Shown here piece by piece: positions 16,360 to 24,371 of a stretch of DNA of 44,093 nucleotides (position 1 is the first letter of the stretch; the number at the start of each line of letters is the position of its first letter). Below the pieces are notes generated by a model that ran no database searches, was not told the origin of the DNA, and saw only the letters and a list, made by a program, of their open reading frames with translations. Origin of the DNA: CAYVQF01 sp964454015 (lineage in GTDB: Bacteria; Myxococcota_A; Bradymonadia; UBA4248); assembly GCA_964454015.1 (NCBI GenBank), contig CAYVQF010000052.1, positions 1 through 44,093 of the forward strand. Reading direction: 5' to 3'. The translations under genes were made by a program, and so were the position numbers.

Positions 16360-18146
16360 TTGGCGATCCCTCGGGGTGATTTTTCACCGTAAGAAGTGTG
16401 CAGCAATTGGTGGGCTTTGTCACTTCCGGGTTGCCCCAAGAAGTCGCGGTAGAGCGCCTTGATGGCGGGGTTTTCGTGGGAGCGGCGGAGGGTCTTGCCG
16501 GCGTCGATGCTGTAGAGGGCTTGGGCGCGCTGGCGGAGCATCTCGGGATCCAGGGCCTTGACGCCGGCGGGTGGATAGGGTTGGCCACCCCCGCCGACGC
16601 AGCCGCTTGGGCAGGCCATGACCTCGATGACGTCGAGGTGCTCTTGGCCGGCATGGACGGCGCGCAAGAGCTGATGGGCTTGGGCCAGGCCGTCGACGAC
16701 GGCGACCTGGACGCGTCTCTGATCGAGGGTCACTTCCCAGCGGCGCACGCCCGTGGCGTGGCGCACGGCGGTGAACTCGAGCTGCGGGGCGTCATCCCCG
16801 GCGAGTTGGGCGGCGGCGGTGCGCAGGGTGGCCTCCATGACGCCACCGGTGGTGCCAAAGATGTCCCCGGCGCCCGAGGAGAGGCCCAAGGGAGCGTCGA
16901 AGGTCTCCTCGGGGAAGGTGCCCAGGTCGATGTGCTGCAGGGTCCAGTAGTCGATGCCGCAGGCTTTGACCATCCAGACGAACTCGCGGGTGGTCAAGAC
17001 GGCGTCGGTGAGGGGGCGCCCTGTGGTGGTGGTGAGCTCAGGGCGGCTGGCTTCGTACTTTTTGGCGACGCAGGGCATGATGCCGACGACGAAGATCTGG
17101 TCTGGGTTCAGGCCTCGTTTTTCGGCATAGTAGGTTTTGATCAGGCTGGAGGTCATGCTCATGGGTGAGCGGCAGGTGGAGGCGAGGTGAATGAGCTCGG
17201 GGAAGAAGCGCTCCATGTAGTTGATCCAGGCGGGCGAGCACGAGGTGAGCATGGGCAGGTGCTGGCCCGATGCCAAGCGCTGGATGAGCTCGTGGGACTC
17301 TTCGACGATGGTCAAGTCGGCGCCGAAGTTGGTGTCGAAGACGGCGTCGAAGCCGAGGGCGCGCAAGGCTGCCACCATTCTCCCCGTGTGGACCGTGCCC
17401 GGCGGGAGTCCAAAGCCCTCGCCGACGGCGACGCGAACGGCGGGCGCGGTCTGGGCGATGACGGTGATGTTGGGATCGGCCAGGGCGGCCCAGACGCGTT
17501 CGGTGCTGCTCTGTTCGAGGAAGGCCGCCGTGGGGCAGACGCTGACGCATTGGCCGCAGTGGACGCAGACCGAGTCGTCCATGTTGGCGCCGTGGGCCGG
17601 GGAGACCAAGGTGCGGAAGCCGCGACCTTGCTGGCTCAGGTTGTGCACACCTTGGACCTCGGCGCAGACGCGGACACAGCGTCCGCAGAGGATGCACTTG
17701 TCGGGTTCGCGTTGAACGGCGCGGTTATGGTCGTCTTTGGCGAAGGACTTTCGTTCGCCGGCGAAGAGGCGCTCGCGCACGCCGAGGGTGTAGGCGAGGT
17801 TCTGTAGCTCGCAGCGCCCATCGCGTTCGCAGGTTTGGCAATCCATGGGGTGGTTGTCGAGGAGCAACTCGACGATATCGCGGCGGGCCTGGCGGATCTC
17901 GGGGGTGAGGGTTTGGATGGCCATGGCCTCCCACACGGGGTGGTTGCAAGCGGTGACGTAGGCGTCCATGCCCTCGACCTGGACGATGCACACGCGGCAG
18001 GCGCCGGGTATGCTCAGCCGCGGGTGGTAGCAGAGCGTGGGGATACGGATGCCGAGGCGCTCGGCGGCTTGCAAGACCGTGGTGCCTGCCGGCACGGTCA
18101 GGGTGCGGCCGTCGATGCTGATGGTGATGTCAGGGGCTTGCGTCAC
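16356..18146 (-). CDS. hydA: Second [FeFe]-hydrogenase catalytic subunit HydA
   Basis: The protein is 596 residues from a GTG start at 18146, preceded by AAGGAG. The order matches the first HydA: 2Fe-2S (C39, C50, C53, C67), His-Cys3 site (H99, C103, C106, C112), two ferredoxin clusters (C151/154/157/161 and C194/197/200/204), then the H-cluster domain. L1 is TSCSPAW (C303), L2 MPCVAKKYEASRPE (C359) and L3 MACPSGCVGGGGQP (C512, C516). S304 again replaces the usual proton-relay Cys. L2 and L3 are closer to the classical catalytic consensus than those of the first HydA, so it should be active in H2 turnover. It lies 15 bases after hydB and overlaps hydC by four bases. Confidence 0.96.
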   Translation of the reverse strand: MTQAPDITISIDGRTLTVPAGTTVLQAAERLGIRIPTLCYHPRLSIPGACRVCIVQVEGMDAYVTACNHPVWEAMAIQTLTPEIRQARRDIVELLLDNHPMDCQTCERDGRCELQNLAYTLGVRERLFAGERKSFAKDDHNRAVQREPDKCILCGRCVRVCAEVQGVHNLSQQGRGFRTLVSPAHGANMDDSVCVHCGQCVSVCPTAAFLEQSSTERVWAALADPNITVIAQTAPAVRVAVGEGFGLPPGTVHTGRMVAALRALGFDAVFDTNFGADLTIVEESHELIQRLASGQHLPMLTSCSPAWINYMERFFPELIHLASTCRSPMSMTSSLIKTYYAEKRGLNPDQIFVVGIMPCVAKKYEASRPELTTTTGRPLTDAVLTTREFVWMVKACGIDYWTLQHIDLGTFPEETFDAPLGLSSGAGDIFGTTGGVMEATLRTAAAQLAGDDAPQLEFTAVRHATGVRRWEVTLDQRRVQVAVVDGLAQAHQLLRAVHAGQEHLDVIEVMACPSGCVGGGGQPYPPAGVKALDPEMLRQRAQALYSIDAGKTLRRSHENPAIKALYRDFLGQPGSDKAHQLLHTSYGEKSPRGIAK

Positions 18147-18161
18147 AGGGCGCTCCTTGCA

Positions 18162-20342
18162 TTAAGTCCGGACGACGGCGTTGAAGCGACAGACATCGTA
18201 GCAGACGCCGCACTTGATGCAGCGGGCGTTGTCGATGAGGTGGGGTTGGCGGCGTTGGCCGGAGATGCAGGCGACGGGACACTTGCGGGCGCAGATGGTG
18301 CAGCCGACGCAGGCGTCTTGATCGATGCTGTAGTGGATGAGGGCGGTGCAGCGCAAGGCTGGGCAGCGCTTGTCCTCGACGTGGGCGCGGTACTCTTCGG
18401 CGAAGAAGCGCAGGGTGCTGGTGACGGGGTTGGGGGCGGCGCGCCCGAGGCCGCAGAGGGAGGCGCGCTGTACCAGTCGGGCCAAGCGCTCGAGTTTGGC
18501 GAGGTCCGCCGGGACGCCTTGGCCCTGGGTGATGCGCTGCAAGATCTCGAGCATGCGTTTGGTGCCCTCGCGACAGGGGGTGCACTTACCGCAGGACTCG
18601 TTTTCAGAGAAGGTGAGGAAGTACTTGGCGATGTCCACCATGCAGTCGTGCTCGTCCAGGACGATCATGCCGCCGGAGCCCATCATGGAGCCAAGCTGGG
18701 TGAGGGTGTCGAAATCAACGGGGGTGTCGAGGTGGGAGGCGGGGATGCAGCCGCCAGCGGGTCCGCCCGTTTGCACCGCTTTGAGTTGGGCGCCGCCGGG
18801 GACGCCGCCGCCGATCTTGAAGACCACGTCACGCAAGGGGGTGCCCATGGGGACCTCGACGAGGCCGGTCTGGGCGACCTTGCCGGCCACGGCGAAGACC
18901 TTGGTGCCGCCGCTCTCGGCGCTGCCGAGGCGGGCGAACCACTCGGGGCCAAAGGCCAGGACGACGGGGATATTGGCGAGGGTTTCGACGTTGTTGATGA
19001 CCGTGGGCTGGCCCCAGAGCCCTCTCTCGGTGGGATAGGGTGGGCGAGGACGGGGTTGACCGCGCAGCCCCTCGATGCTGTGGATGAGGGCGGTCTCCTC
19101 GCCGCAGACGAAGGCGCCGGCGCCCAGGCGGATCTCCAAGTCGAAGGAGAAAGGGCTGCCCAGGATAGCGGCGCCGAGCAGCCCGGATTGGCGGCAGGCT
19201 TCGATGGCGTTCTCGAGGCGGCTGACGGCGAGGGGGTACTCGGCGCGGACATAGAAGAAGCCCTGCTGGGCCCCGATGGCGAAGGCGCCGATGAGCATGC
19301 CTTCGATGACCGAGAAGGGATCGCCTTCGAGCATGGAGCGGTCCATGAACGCGCCGGGATCGCCTTCATCGGCGTTGCAGATGATGAACTTCTCCTCGGC
19401 CTGTTGGGACGCGGCGTTTAGCCACTTTCGCCCCGTGGGGTAACCGCCGCCGCCGCGTCCGCGGACTTTGGCCAGGCTCACCTGCTGGATGACCCAGGCG
19501 GGATCGTTTCTGTCGAGGACCTCTGCCAAGGCCCGGAAGCCGCCATGGAGGAGGTACTCCGCCAAGCTCTCGGGATCGATGACGCCGCTGTTGCGCAGGG
19601 CGAGTCGGCTCTGCTGGTTGAAGAAGGCGATGTCGCCGTAGAGATCGAGGAAGTCCGTGTCGCCATCATGGACTTCGAGGTGGTCCAGGGATTGGGGCGG
19701 CTGTCCCGAGTGGAGGCTATCGACGAGGGTGTCCACGTCAGCCTGGGTGCTCAGACGATAGCGCTGTCCGCCAGGGCGGACGATGACAAAGGCATCGCAG
19801 GCCTCGTTGGGCGCGTTCTGGCAATGGGCTGGGCAGCCGATGGGGATGAGGTCCATGGCTGGACCGCGGCCTGCGGCGGCCGCCGCCGCGAGGCGTTGGC
19901 GCAGGTGATCGCCCAGGGCTCTTCGCTCGGGCGTGGCGCAGTGGGGGCTCTGACACCAGAGGATGGAGGGGGCCTTGGGGTGTGCGCCGACGCCGTCCAG
20001 AAGGTGGGTCGCGACCACCTCACCGCCCAGGATGTGCCGCGTGAAGATTTCGTGCGCCCCGGCGCGGTCGACCTTCTGGTATTTCACCGGGTTCTGCCCA
20101 GGGATGAAGACGCCGACGATGGGCTCACAGGAACAGCGCCCCGTGCAGCCCGTGCGGTGGATGGTGATGTCAGGGCGTTGCGCGACCCGCAGATGCTTCT
20201 CGAACTCGTCGCGGACCTCGTTGGCGCCGGCGGCATTCTCGCAGGTGGCTGAGCCGATCTGGATGCGGATGCGGGTGTCGGGGTGTGGCTGCGTTTGCTG
20301 CGCGCGGGCGTGGAGTGCAGCGTAGCTTTGTATGGCCGTCAT
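18162..20342 (-). CDS. hydB: Second HydB, with an additional thioredoxin-like Fe-S domain
   Basis: The protein is 726 residues, about 70 longer than the other HydB. The usual N-terminal thioredoxin-like domain (C34, C66, C70, C72) is followed by a second one at about 118-215, with C130-x4-C135 (WCQSPHC) and C170-x3-C174 (GCPAHC). That is the four-Cys pattern of NuoE-type 2Fe-2S domains. The NuoF core has VRGRGGGGYPTG, NADEGDPGAFMDR, GAGAFVCGEETAL and the ESCGKCTPCREG cluster site. Two C-terminal 4Fe-4S motifs follow (CVGCTICARKCP, CIKCGVCYDVCR). It is the flavin/NAD(P)H subunit of the second hydrogenase. Its ATG overlaps the stop of the upstream kinase gene (ATGA). The role of the extra cluster is unknown; an additional electron branch is possible. 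Confidence 0.94.
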   Translation of the reverse strand: MTAIQSYAALHARAQQTQPHPDTRIRIQIGSATCENAAGANEVRDEFEKHLRVAQRPDITIHRTGCTGRCSCEPIVGVFIPGQNPVKYQKVDRAGAHEIFTRHILGGEVVATHLLDGVGAHPKAPSILWCQSPHCATPERRALGDHLRQRLAAAAAAGRGPAMDLIPIGCPAHCQNAPNEACDAFVIVRPGGQRYRLSTQADVDTLVDSLHSGQPPQSLDHLEVHDGDTDFLDLYGDIAFFNQQSRLALRNSGVIDPESLAEYLLHGGFRALAEVLDRNDPAWVIQQVSLAKVRGRGGGGYPTGRKWLNAASQQAEEKFIICNADEGDPGAFMDRSMLEGDPFSVIEGMLIGAFAIGAQQGFFYVRAEYPLAVSRLENAIEACRQSGLLGAAILGSPFSFDLEIRLGAGAFVCGEETALIHSIEGLRGQPRPRPPYPTERGLWGQPTVINNVETLANIPVVLAFGPEWFARLGSAESGGTKVFAVAGKVAQTGLVEVPMGTPLRDVVFKIGGGVPGGAQLKAVQTGGPAGGCIPASHLDTPVDFDTLTQLGSMMGSGGMIVLDEHDCMVDIAKYFLTFSENESCGKCTPCREGTKRMLEILQRITQGQGVPADLAKLERLARLVQRASLCGLGRAAPNPVTSTLRFFAEEYRAHVEDKRCPALRCTALIHYSIDQDACVGCTICARKCPVACISGQRRQPHLIDNARCIKCGVCYDVCRFNAVVRT

Positions 20343-23300
20343 GGGGCGTCCTTGTCCGAAGAGATGGCGATGGCGGCGTCGAGGCGGGCGACGGCGTCGC
20401 TCTCGCCAAGGCGCTGGAACTGTTCTCGGGCGATGCTCCAGGCCTGGCGGGCGCGGCGGGGTTGCCCCGCGTTTGTGGCGATGGTGCCCGCTCGCTCGGT
20501 GCAGAAGGAGATGTCGTCGTCGACGACGCCAGAGTTGTGGAGGATCTGGGTGAGCACGGGGATGATGGCGTCGAAGCGACGCCAGGCGCCTGCGGCGGCG
20601 GCACAGGGCAGGAGGCCGGCGTAGAGCCAGGCCAGGTCGAGGGAGGGGCCCATGGGTTCGAGGCGGACCAGGTCCTGACGGAAGATGGCCTCAGCTTCGG
20701 CGTAAGCCTCTCGGGTCAAGAGGAGCAAGCCCAGGTTGAAGCGCGGGATGGCGACGGAGGCGCTGCCGAGCTGGGCGAAGATCTCTGCCGAGCGGCTGTA
20801 GCATTGGGCGGCTTCGTCGAAGTGGGCGTTGTCGCGCCAAGTCTCGCCGAGGTCGTTGAGGCAGGCGGCGACGTCGTAGCGATAGCCATGTTGTTCGAAG
20901 GTGTCCTGGGCCTCCTCGAGGCAGTCGATGGCGGCGCCGTGCTGGTTGCGCTTCTGGTGGATGTTGGCGACCATCTTGAGGCTGCGCCCGAGGCCGAAGG
21001 CGTCGTCGATGGCGCGCTGTATGGCGATGGCGGCGCTGAGATGCGTCTCGGCCGCATCGAGCTCATGGCGGAAGGCATGGGCGCGGCCAATGCCCAAGAG
21101 GCAATCGGCGTGTTCCAGGTTGGCTGAGAAGGGCTCCAGCAATGTGATGGCTTGGTGGTAGGCGTCGATGGCGCCCTGGGTGTCGCCTTGGGCCATCCTG
21201 GCAAAACCGAGCTCGCGCTGGGCGAGGGCCGCGATGAATAGCCAGCCATGCTTTTCGGCGGCCTGGATGGCCCGCTCGACCAGCGCCGCCCCGTCGACGA
21301 GGCGCCCCTCGATGTTGAGGGCGCGGGCTTCATAGACCCAGGTCTCACCCCACTCGGGCTGATCATCAGGTGTGGCCAAGGCCCGCAAGGCGGCGTAACG
21401 CTGCTCGAAGAGCATGGCCGCGGCGAGGTAGTCGGCCTCCTTGGTGTGGTTGATGGCGGCGCGCAGCAGGGGCTGGAGGGCTTCGGCGTAGTTTTTGGCC
21501 TCCATGAGGTGGGCGGCGAGACGCTGCTGGAGGGCGCCGCTCGTGGCGCCGTAGAGAGCGGCCAGGGTGCGGGCGCAGGCGGCGTGAATGGCCGGGTGGC
21601 GGCCATGCTCGATGGAGGCCTTCTCCAGCGACTCGCGCAGCATCCCATGGGTAAAGGTGAGCCAGTGTTCGCGTTGCTCCAAGAGGCGGTGGGTGAGCAG
21701 GGTGTGGCCGAGGCCTTCGGGCATGGCGATGCCCAAGGCGCTACAGGTGGCGGTCCACTCAGCGGGGACGAAATCTTGCCCCAAGGCGGCGGCCACCTCG
21801 AGGGCGCGCCAGGCGCGCGCACCCTGGCCGCTGCGGCCAAAGAGCTGCTCGACCCGGGCGAGCCACAGGGCGTGGATGTCAGCAGGGACGTCATCATGGC
21901 TACCGGGCTGCAGACAATAGCCATCGGCGCCCAAGATGAGGAGGTCTTTGGCGATCCAGTCACCGACGAGCTGGATGGCGAAGAGGGGGTTGCCTGCGGT
22001 GCGCTGGGAGACTTCTTCGACCAGGGGTGGCTCCAGGTCGAGGATGTTGGCCACCAAGTGGCGGTGATGGACCATCGCCAGCGGCCCCAGGGTGATGGTG
22101 ACGCACTCCGGGCGGGAGAAGAGCTCCAAGACGAGCTGGGTTTCCAGAGGTCGCTCCCCGAGGGTGTCCTGGCGCAGGGTGGCCAGGATCAACACGGGGA
22201 GGGGCTGCTGGAGGGAGGCGTCGAGGAGATGGCGGGCGAAGGCCAAGGACTCACCGCCCCACTGGACGTCATCGAGCCACAAGATGAGGGGGCGGGTGAG
22301 GCTGAGGCGTTGCAGTAGGCGGTGCATCAGGGCGTGGCGCTCGGTGGGCGAGCTGAAGTGCATGCGCGGCGGGGCGCTGGCGCCCTCCGTGCCCGCCAAG
22401 AGGGTCGCGAAGGCGCGCGCGTCCTGCTGGTCGTCGGCTTGGGGCAAGGGGTGATCGCCGAGGAAGTCGCCGATCACCGTGGGCCAGCTCTCGGGGCTGA
22501 GGCCTGCGGTGCCAAAGGTGGCCATGAGCAACCCGTTCAAGGCATCGGCGGCGCTGGCGATGGGGCTATGCGAGGCCCGCAAGACCCGGGCCGCCCCCAG
22601 CTCATGGGCGCGGTGGCAGAGCCACTCGCAGAGCCGGGTTTTGCCATAGCCAGGGCCGCCCTGGACGAAAACCATCTGGGCGCGACGGGCGGCGATGGCC
22701 GCCAACAGGGCCTCCCACACCCGATCCCGCTCGTCATCGCGATCGACCAGCGAGATGGGGCGCAGCCCGAAGAGCCCCATGCCGGCCCCGACCAGATGCA
22801 GGGGGGCTTTGTAGGCTTGGGCGCGGCGCCAACTCGGTGGGCAGGCGGGGCGGGCAAAGACCTGGCGGGGCGCCGCGGGCGTCGCTGCGGCTGCAGACGC
22901 CTGGGGGTAGACGACTTCGGCCAAGGTCGCCCACTGGGCTTCGCCTTCGTCGAGGAGCAGCCCCTCTTCGAGGTCCTCCCCCTGGAGGGTGGCGTCGCCC
23001 GCCAAGGGCGGCAGGGCGTCGCTTGGTGCCGCGTGGGCGCCGAGTTGCGCCAGGGAGCCGACCTCAACACCTGGGAGGGCGAGCCCAGCGGGTGTGGCGG
23101 CCTCTTCGGCGATCAGCAACGCCACGGGAGGATCGGCGACGCTGGGCTCCGCCAGGCGTGCCAGGGCGAAGGCCGCATCGGCGGCGAAGTGGAAGCGATC
23201 GGCAGGATCCTTGGCCAACATGTGGTCGAGCCAAGCCTGGAAGTCGCTCGGGAGCCAGGCTTGGCTCACCCGCGGTGGCGGGAGAGTGACCTGGCAGTTC

Positions 23301-23998
23301 AAGAGCGAGGCGCCGCGCACGCCCGGGTACATGCTCTGCCCCGTCGCCACTTGATAAGCCAGGCAGCCCAGAGAATAGAGGTCGGTCCACGGTCCCTGGC
23401 GGTGCAAGCGGTTGAGGATCTGCTCGGGCGCCATATAGTGGGGCGTGCCTGAGACGATGTTGCTGGGGTCTTCCTTGAGCCCCACGGCGCGGGCGATGCC
23501 AAAATCGCTGAGCTTGTAGTGGGCCCTGCCGTCGGGGCCGCGCAAGAGGAGGATGTTGCCCGGCTTGATGTCGCGGTGCACCACGCCGCGGGCGTGGGCG
23601 TGGGCGAGGGCGTCGAGGAGCTCGAGGAGCAAGGTCTTGATCCGCCGCCAAGGCCAGGGCATGCGCGGCTGCTGCAGCGGTCCCTCGGCGAGCTCCATGG
23701 CCAGACCCGGGCTCCCAGCCGGCAACCTCCCAGCCGAGGCGCGCTCGCCACGCTGGTCGATGACGCCATAATCGAGGATATGCACCACGCCAGGGTGACG
23801 CAGGCGCGCGACGGCGCGCACTTCCCTGTCGAAGGCTGCCCGCGCTTCGGCGAGACGCGCGTGGTGCGCCGTGACAATCTTAATCGCCACGGGGACCTGC
23901 TCGGCCACGTGGACCCCACGCCACACCTCACCCATGGAGCCCCGGCCCAGGGGACTGTGCAATTCGAAGGGTCCTAGCGCTATGACATCGTCCGACAT
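20339..23998 (-). CDS. Ser/Thr protein kinase fused to a STAND/AAA-type ATPase and TPR repeats
   Basis: The protein is 1219 residues from ATG 23998; an open frame extends to 24100, but kinase homology begins at the chosen start. A complete Hanks-type kinase (about 10-280) has the GRGSMGEVW loop, VAIKIV lysine, HRDIKPGNI catalytic loop, DFGIAR and GTPHYMAPEQ. A low-complexity linker leads to an ATPase with Walker A GGPGYGKT (near 445) and Walker B LILWLDDVQW (near 570). The C-terminal half is helical with TPR-like repeats (about 850-1200), such as 'AIDAYHQAITLLEPFSANLE'. The architecture resembles PknK-type kinases and is common in Myxococcota. No membrane segment is seen. It is the first gene of the second hydrogenase operon and overlaps hydB by four bases, so kinase and hydrogenase are made together. 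Whether it phosphorylates the hydrogenase or a regulator is unknown. Confidence 0.93.
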   Translation of the reverse strand: MSDDVIALGPFELHSPLGRGSMGEVWRGVHVAEQVPVAIKIVTAHHARLAEARAAFDREVRAVARLRHPGVVHILDYGVIDQRGERASAGRLPAGSPGLAMELAEGPLQQPRMPWPWRRIKTLLLELLDALAHAHARGVVHRDIKPGNILLLRGPDGRAHYKLSDFGIARAVGLKEDPSNIVSGTPHYMAPEQILNRLHRQGPWTDLYSLGCLAYQVATGQSMYPGVRGASLLNCQVTLPPPRVSQAWLPSDFQAWLDHMLAKDPADRFHFAADAAFALARLAEPSVADPPVALLIAEEAATPAGLALPGVEVGSLAQLGAHAAPSDALPPLAGDATLQGEDLEEGLLLDEGEAQWATLAEVVYPQASAAAATPAAPRQVFARPACPPSWRRAQAYKAPLHLVGAGMGLFGLRPISLVDRDDERDRVWEALLAAIAARRAQMVFVQGGPGYGKTRLCEWLCHRAHELGAARVLRASHSPIASAADALNGLLMATFGTAGLSPESWPTVIGDFLGDHPLPQADDQQDARAFATLLAGTEGASAPPRMHFSSPTERHALMHRLLQRLSLTRPLILWLDDVQWGGESLAFARHLLDASLQQPLPVLILATLRQDTLGERPLETQLVLELFSRPECVTITLGPLAMVHHRHLVANILDLEPPLVEEVSQRTAGNPLFAIQLVGDWIAKDLLILGADGYCLQPGSHDDVPADIHALWLARVEQLFGRSGQGARAWRALEVAAALGQDFVPAEWTATCSALGIAMPEGLGHTLLTHRLLEQREHWLTFTHGMLRESLEKASIEHGRHPAIHAACARTLAALYGATSGALQQRLAAHLMEAKNYAEALQPLLRAAINHTKEADYLAAAMLFEQRYAALRALATPDDQPEWGETWVYEARALNIEGRLVDGAALVERAIQAAEKHGWLFIAALAQRELGFARMAQGDTQGAIDAYHQAITLLEPFSANLEHADCLLGIGRAHAFRHELDAAETHLSAAIAIQRAIDDAFGLGRSLKMVANIHQKRNQHGAAIDCLEEAQDTFEQHGYRYDVAACLNDLGETWRDNAHFDEAAQCYSRSAEIFAQLGSASVAIPRFNLGLLLLTREAYAEAEAIFRQDLVRLEPMGPSLDLAWLYAGLLPCAAAAGAWRRFDAIIPVLTQILHNSGVVDDDISFCTERAGTIATNAGQPRRARQAWSIAREQFQRLGESDAVARLDAAIAISSDKDAP

Positions 23999-24371
23999 GG
24001 AGAGCCCATCTCTTCGCTTCGCAGTCGCGTGGCCATCTATGCATTGTTGACCATGGCCGAGGCCTTGTCCAGCCCAACCGCACGCCTCGGCCCGCGACAC
24101 CCCTCTTGGGCTTCCACGGAGTGTGGGCGTGCGGCCGCAGCGCCTGGCCGCTGCGGCTATCGGTGTTCGTTCAAGTCGCGGCCGCGAAGCCGCCGCTGGA
24201 CTCGCCCGCGCGCGTGGGGGAGGCCGCGGAGTGGGGCTTTCTCCCCGTCGCTACAGGCCGTCCACAGGCCCGATCGCGCGGTGCGATGGGCGAAGTGTCC
24301 TTGACCGCGGCGCCTTGGACCGTTAAAGGGAGGCCGAGGGGGTCTCTCGCGCCGGGGTGAGGGTGACGCGG
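23999..24371. promoter_or_regulatory. Divergent promoter region between the kinase operon and the L,D-transpeptidase gene
   Basis: This 373-base gap separates divergent genes and must carry promoters for both. On the + strand, TTGACC (24301-24306), a 16-base spacer and TTAAAG (24323-24328) form a possible promoter about 45 bases before the transpeptidase start. On the minus strand no convincing -35/-10 pair was found for the kinase operon. Short open frames here have no recognisable product. Confidence 0.3.

Noticed and set aside
17835..19421. 528-codon open frame on the + strand across the second hydA/hydB genes
   Set aside because: It is a low-complexity Gly/Asp/Glu/Ala translation opposite two clear hydrogenase genes with full cofactor motifs. 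Such long antisense frames are expected in GC-rich DNA.
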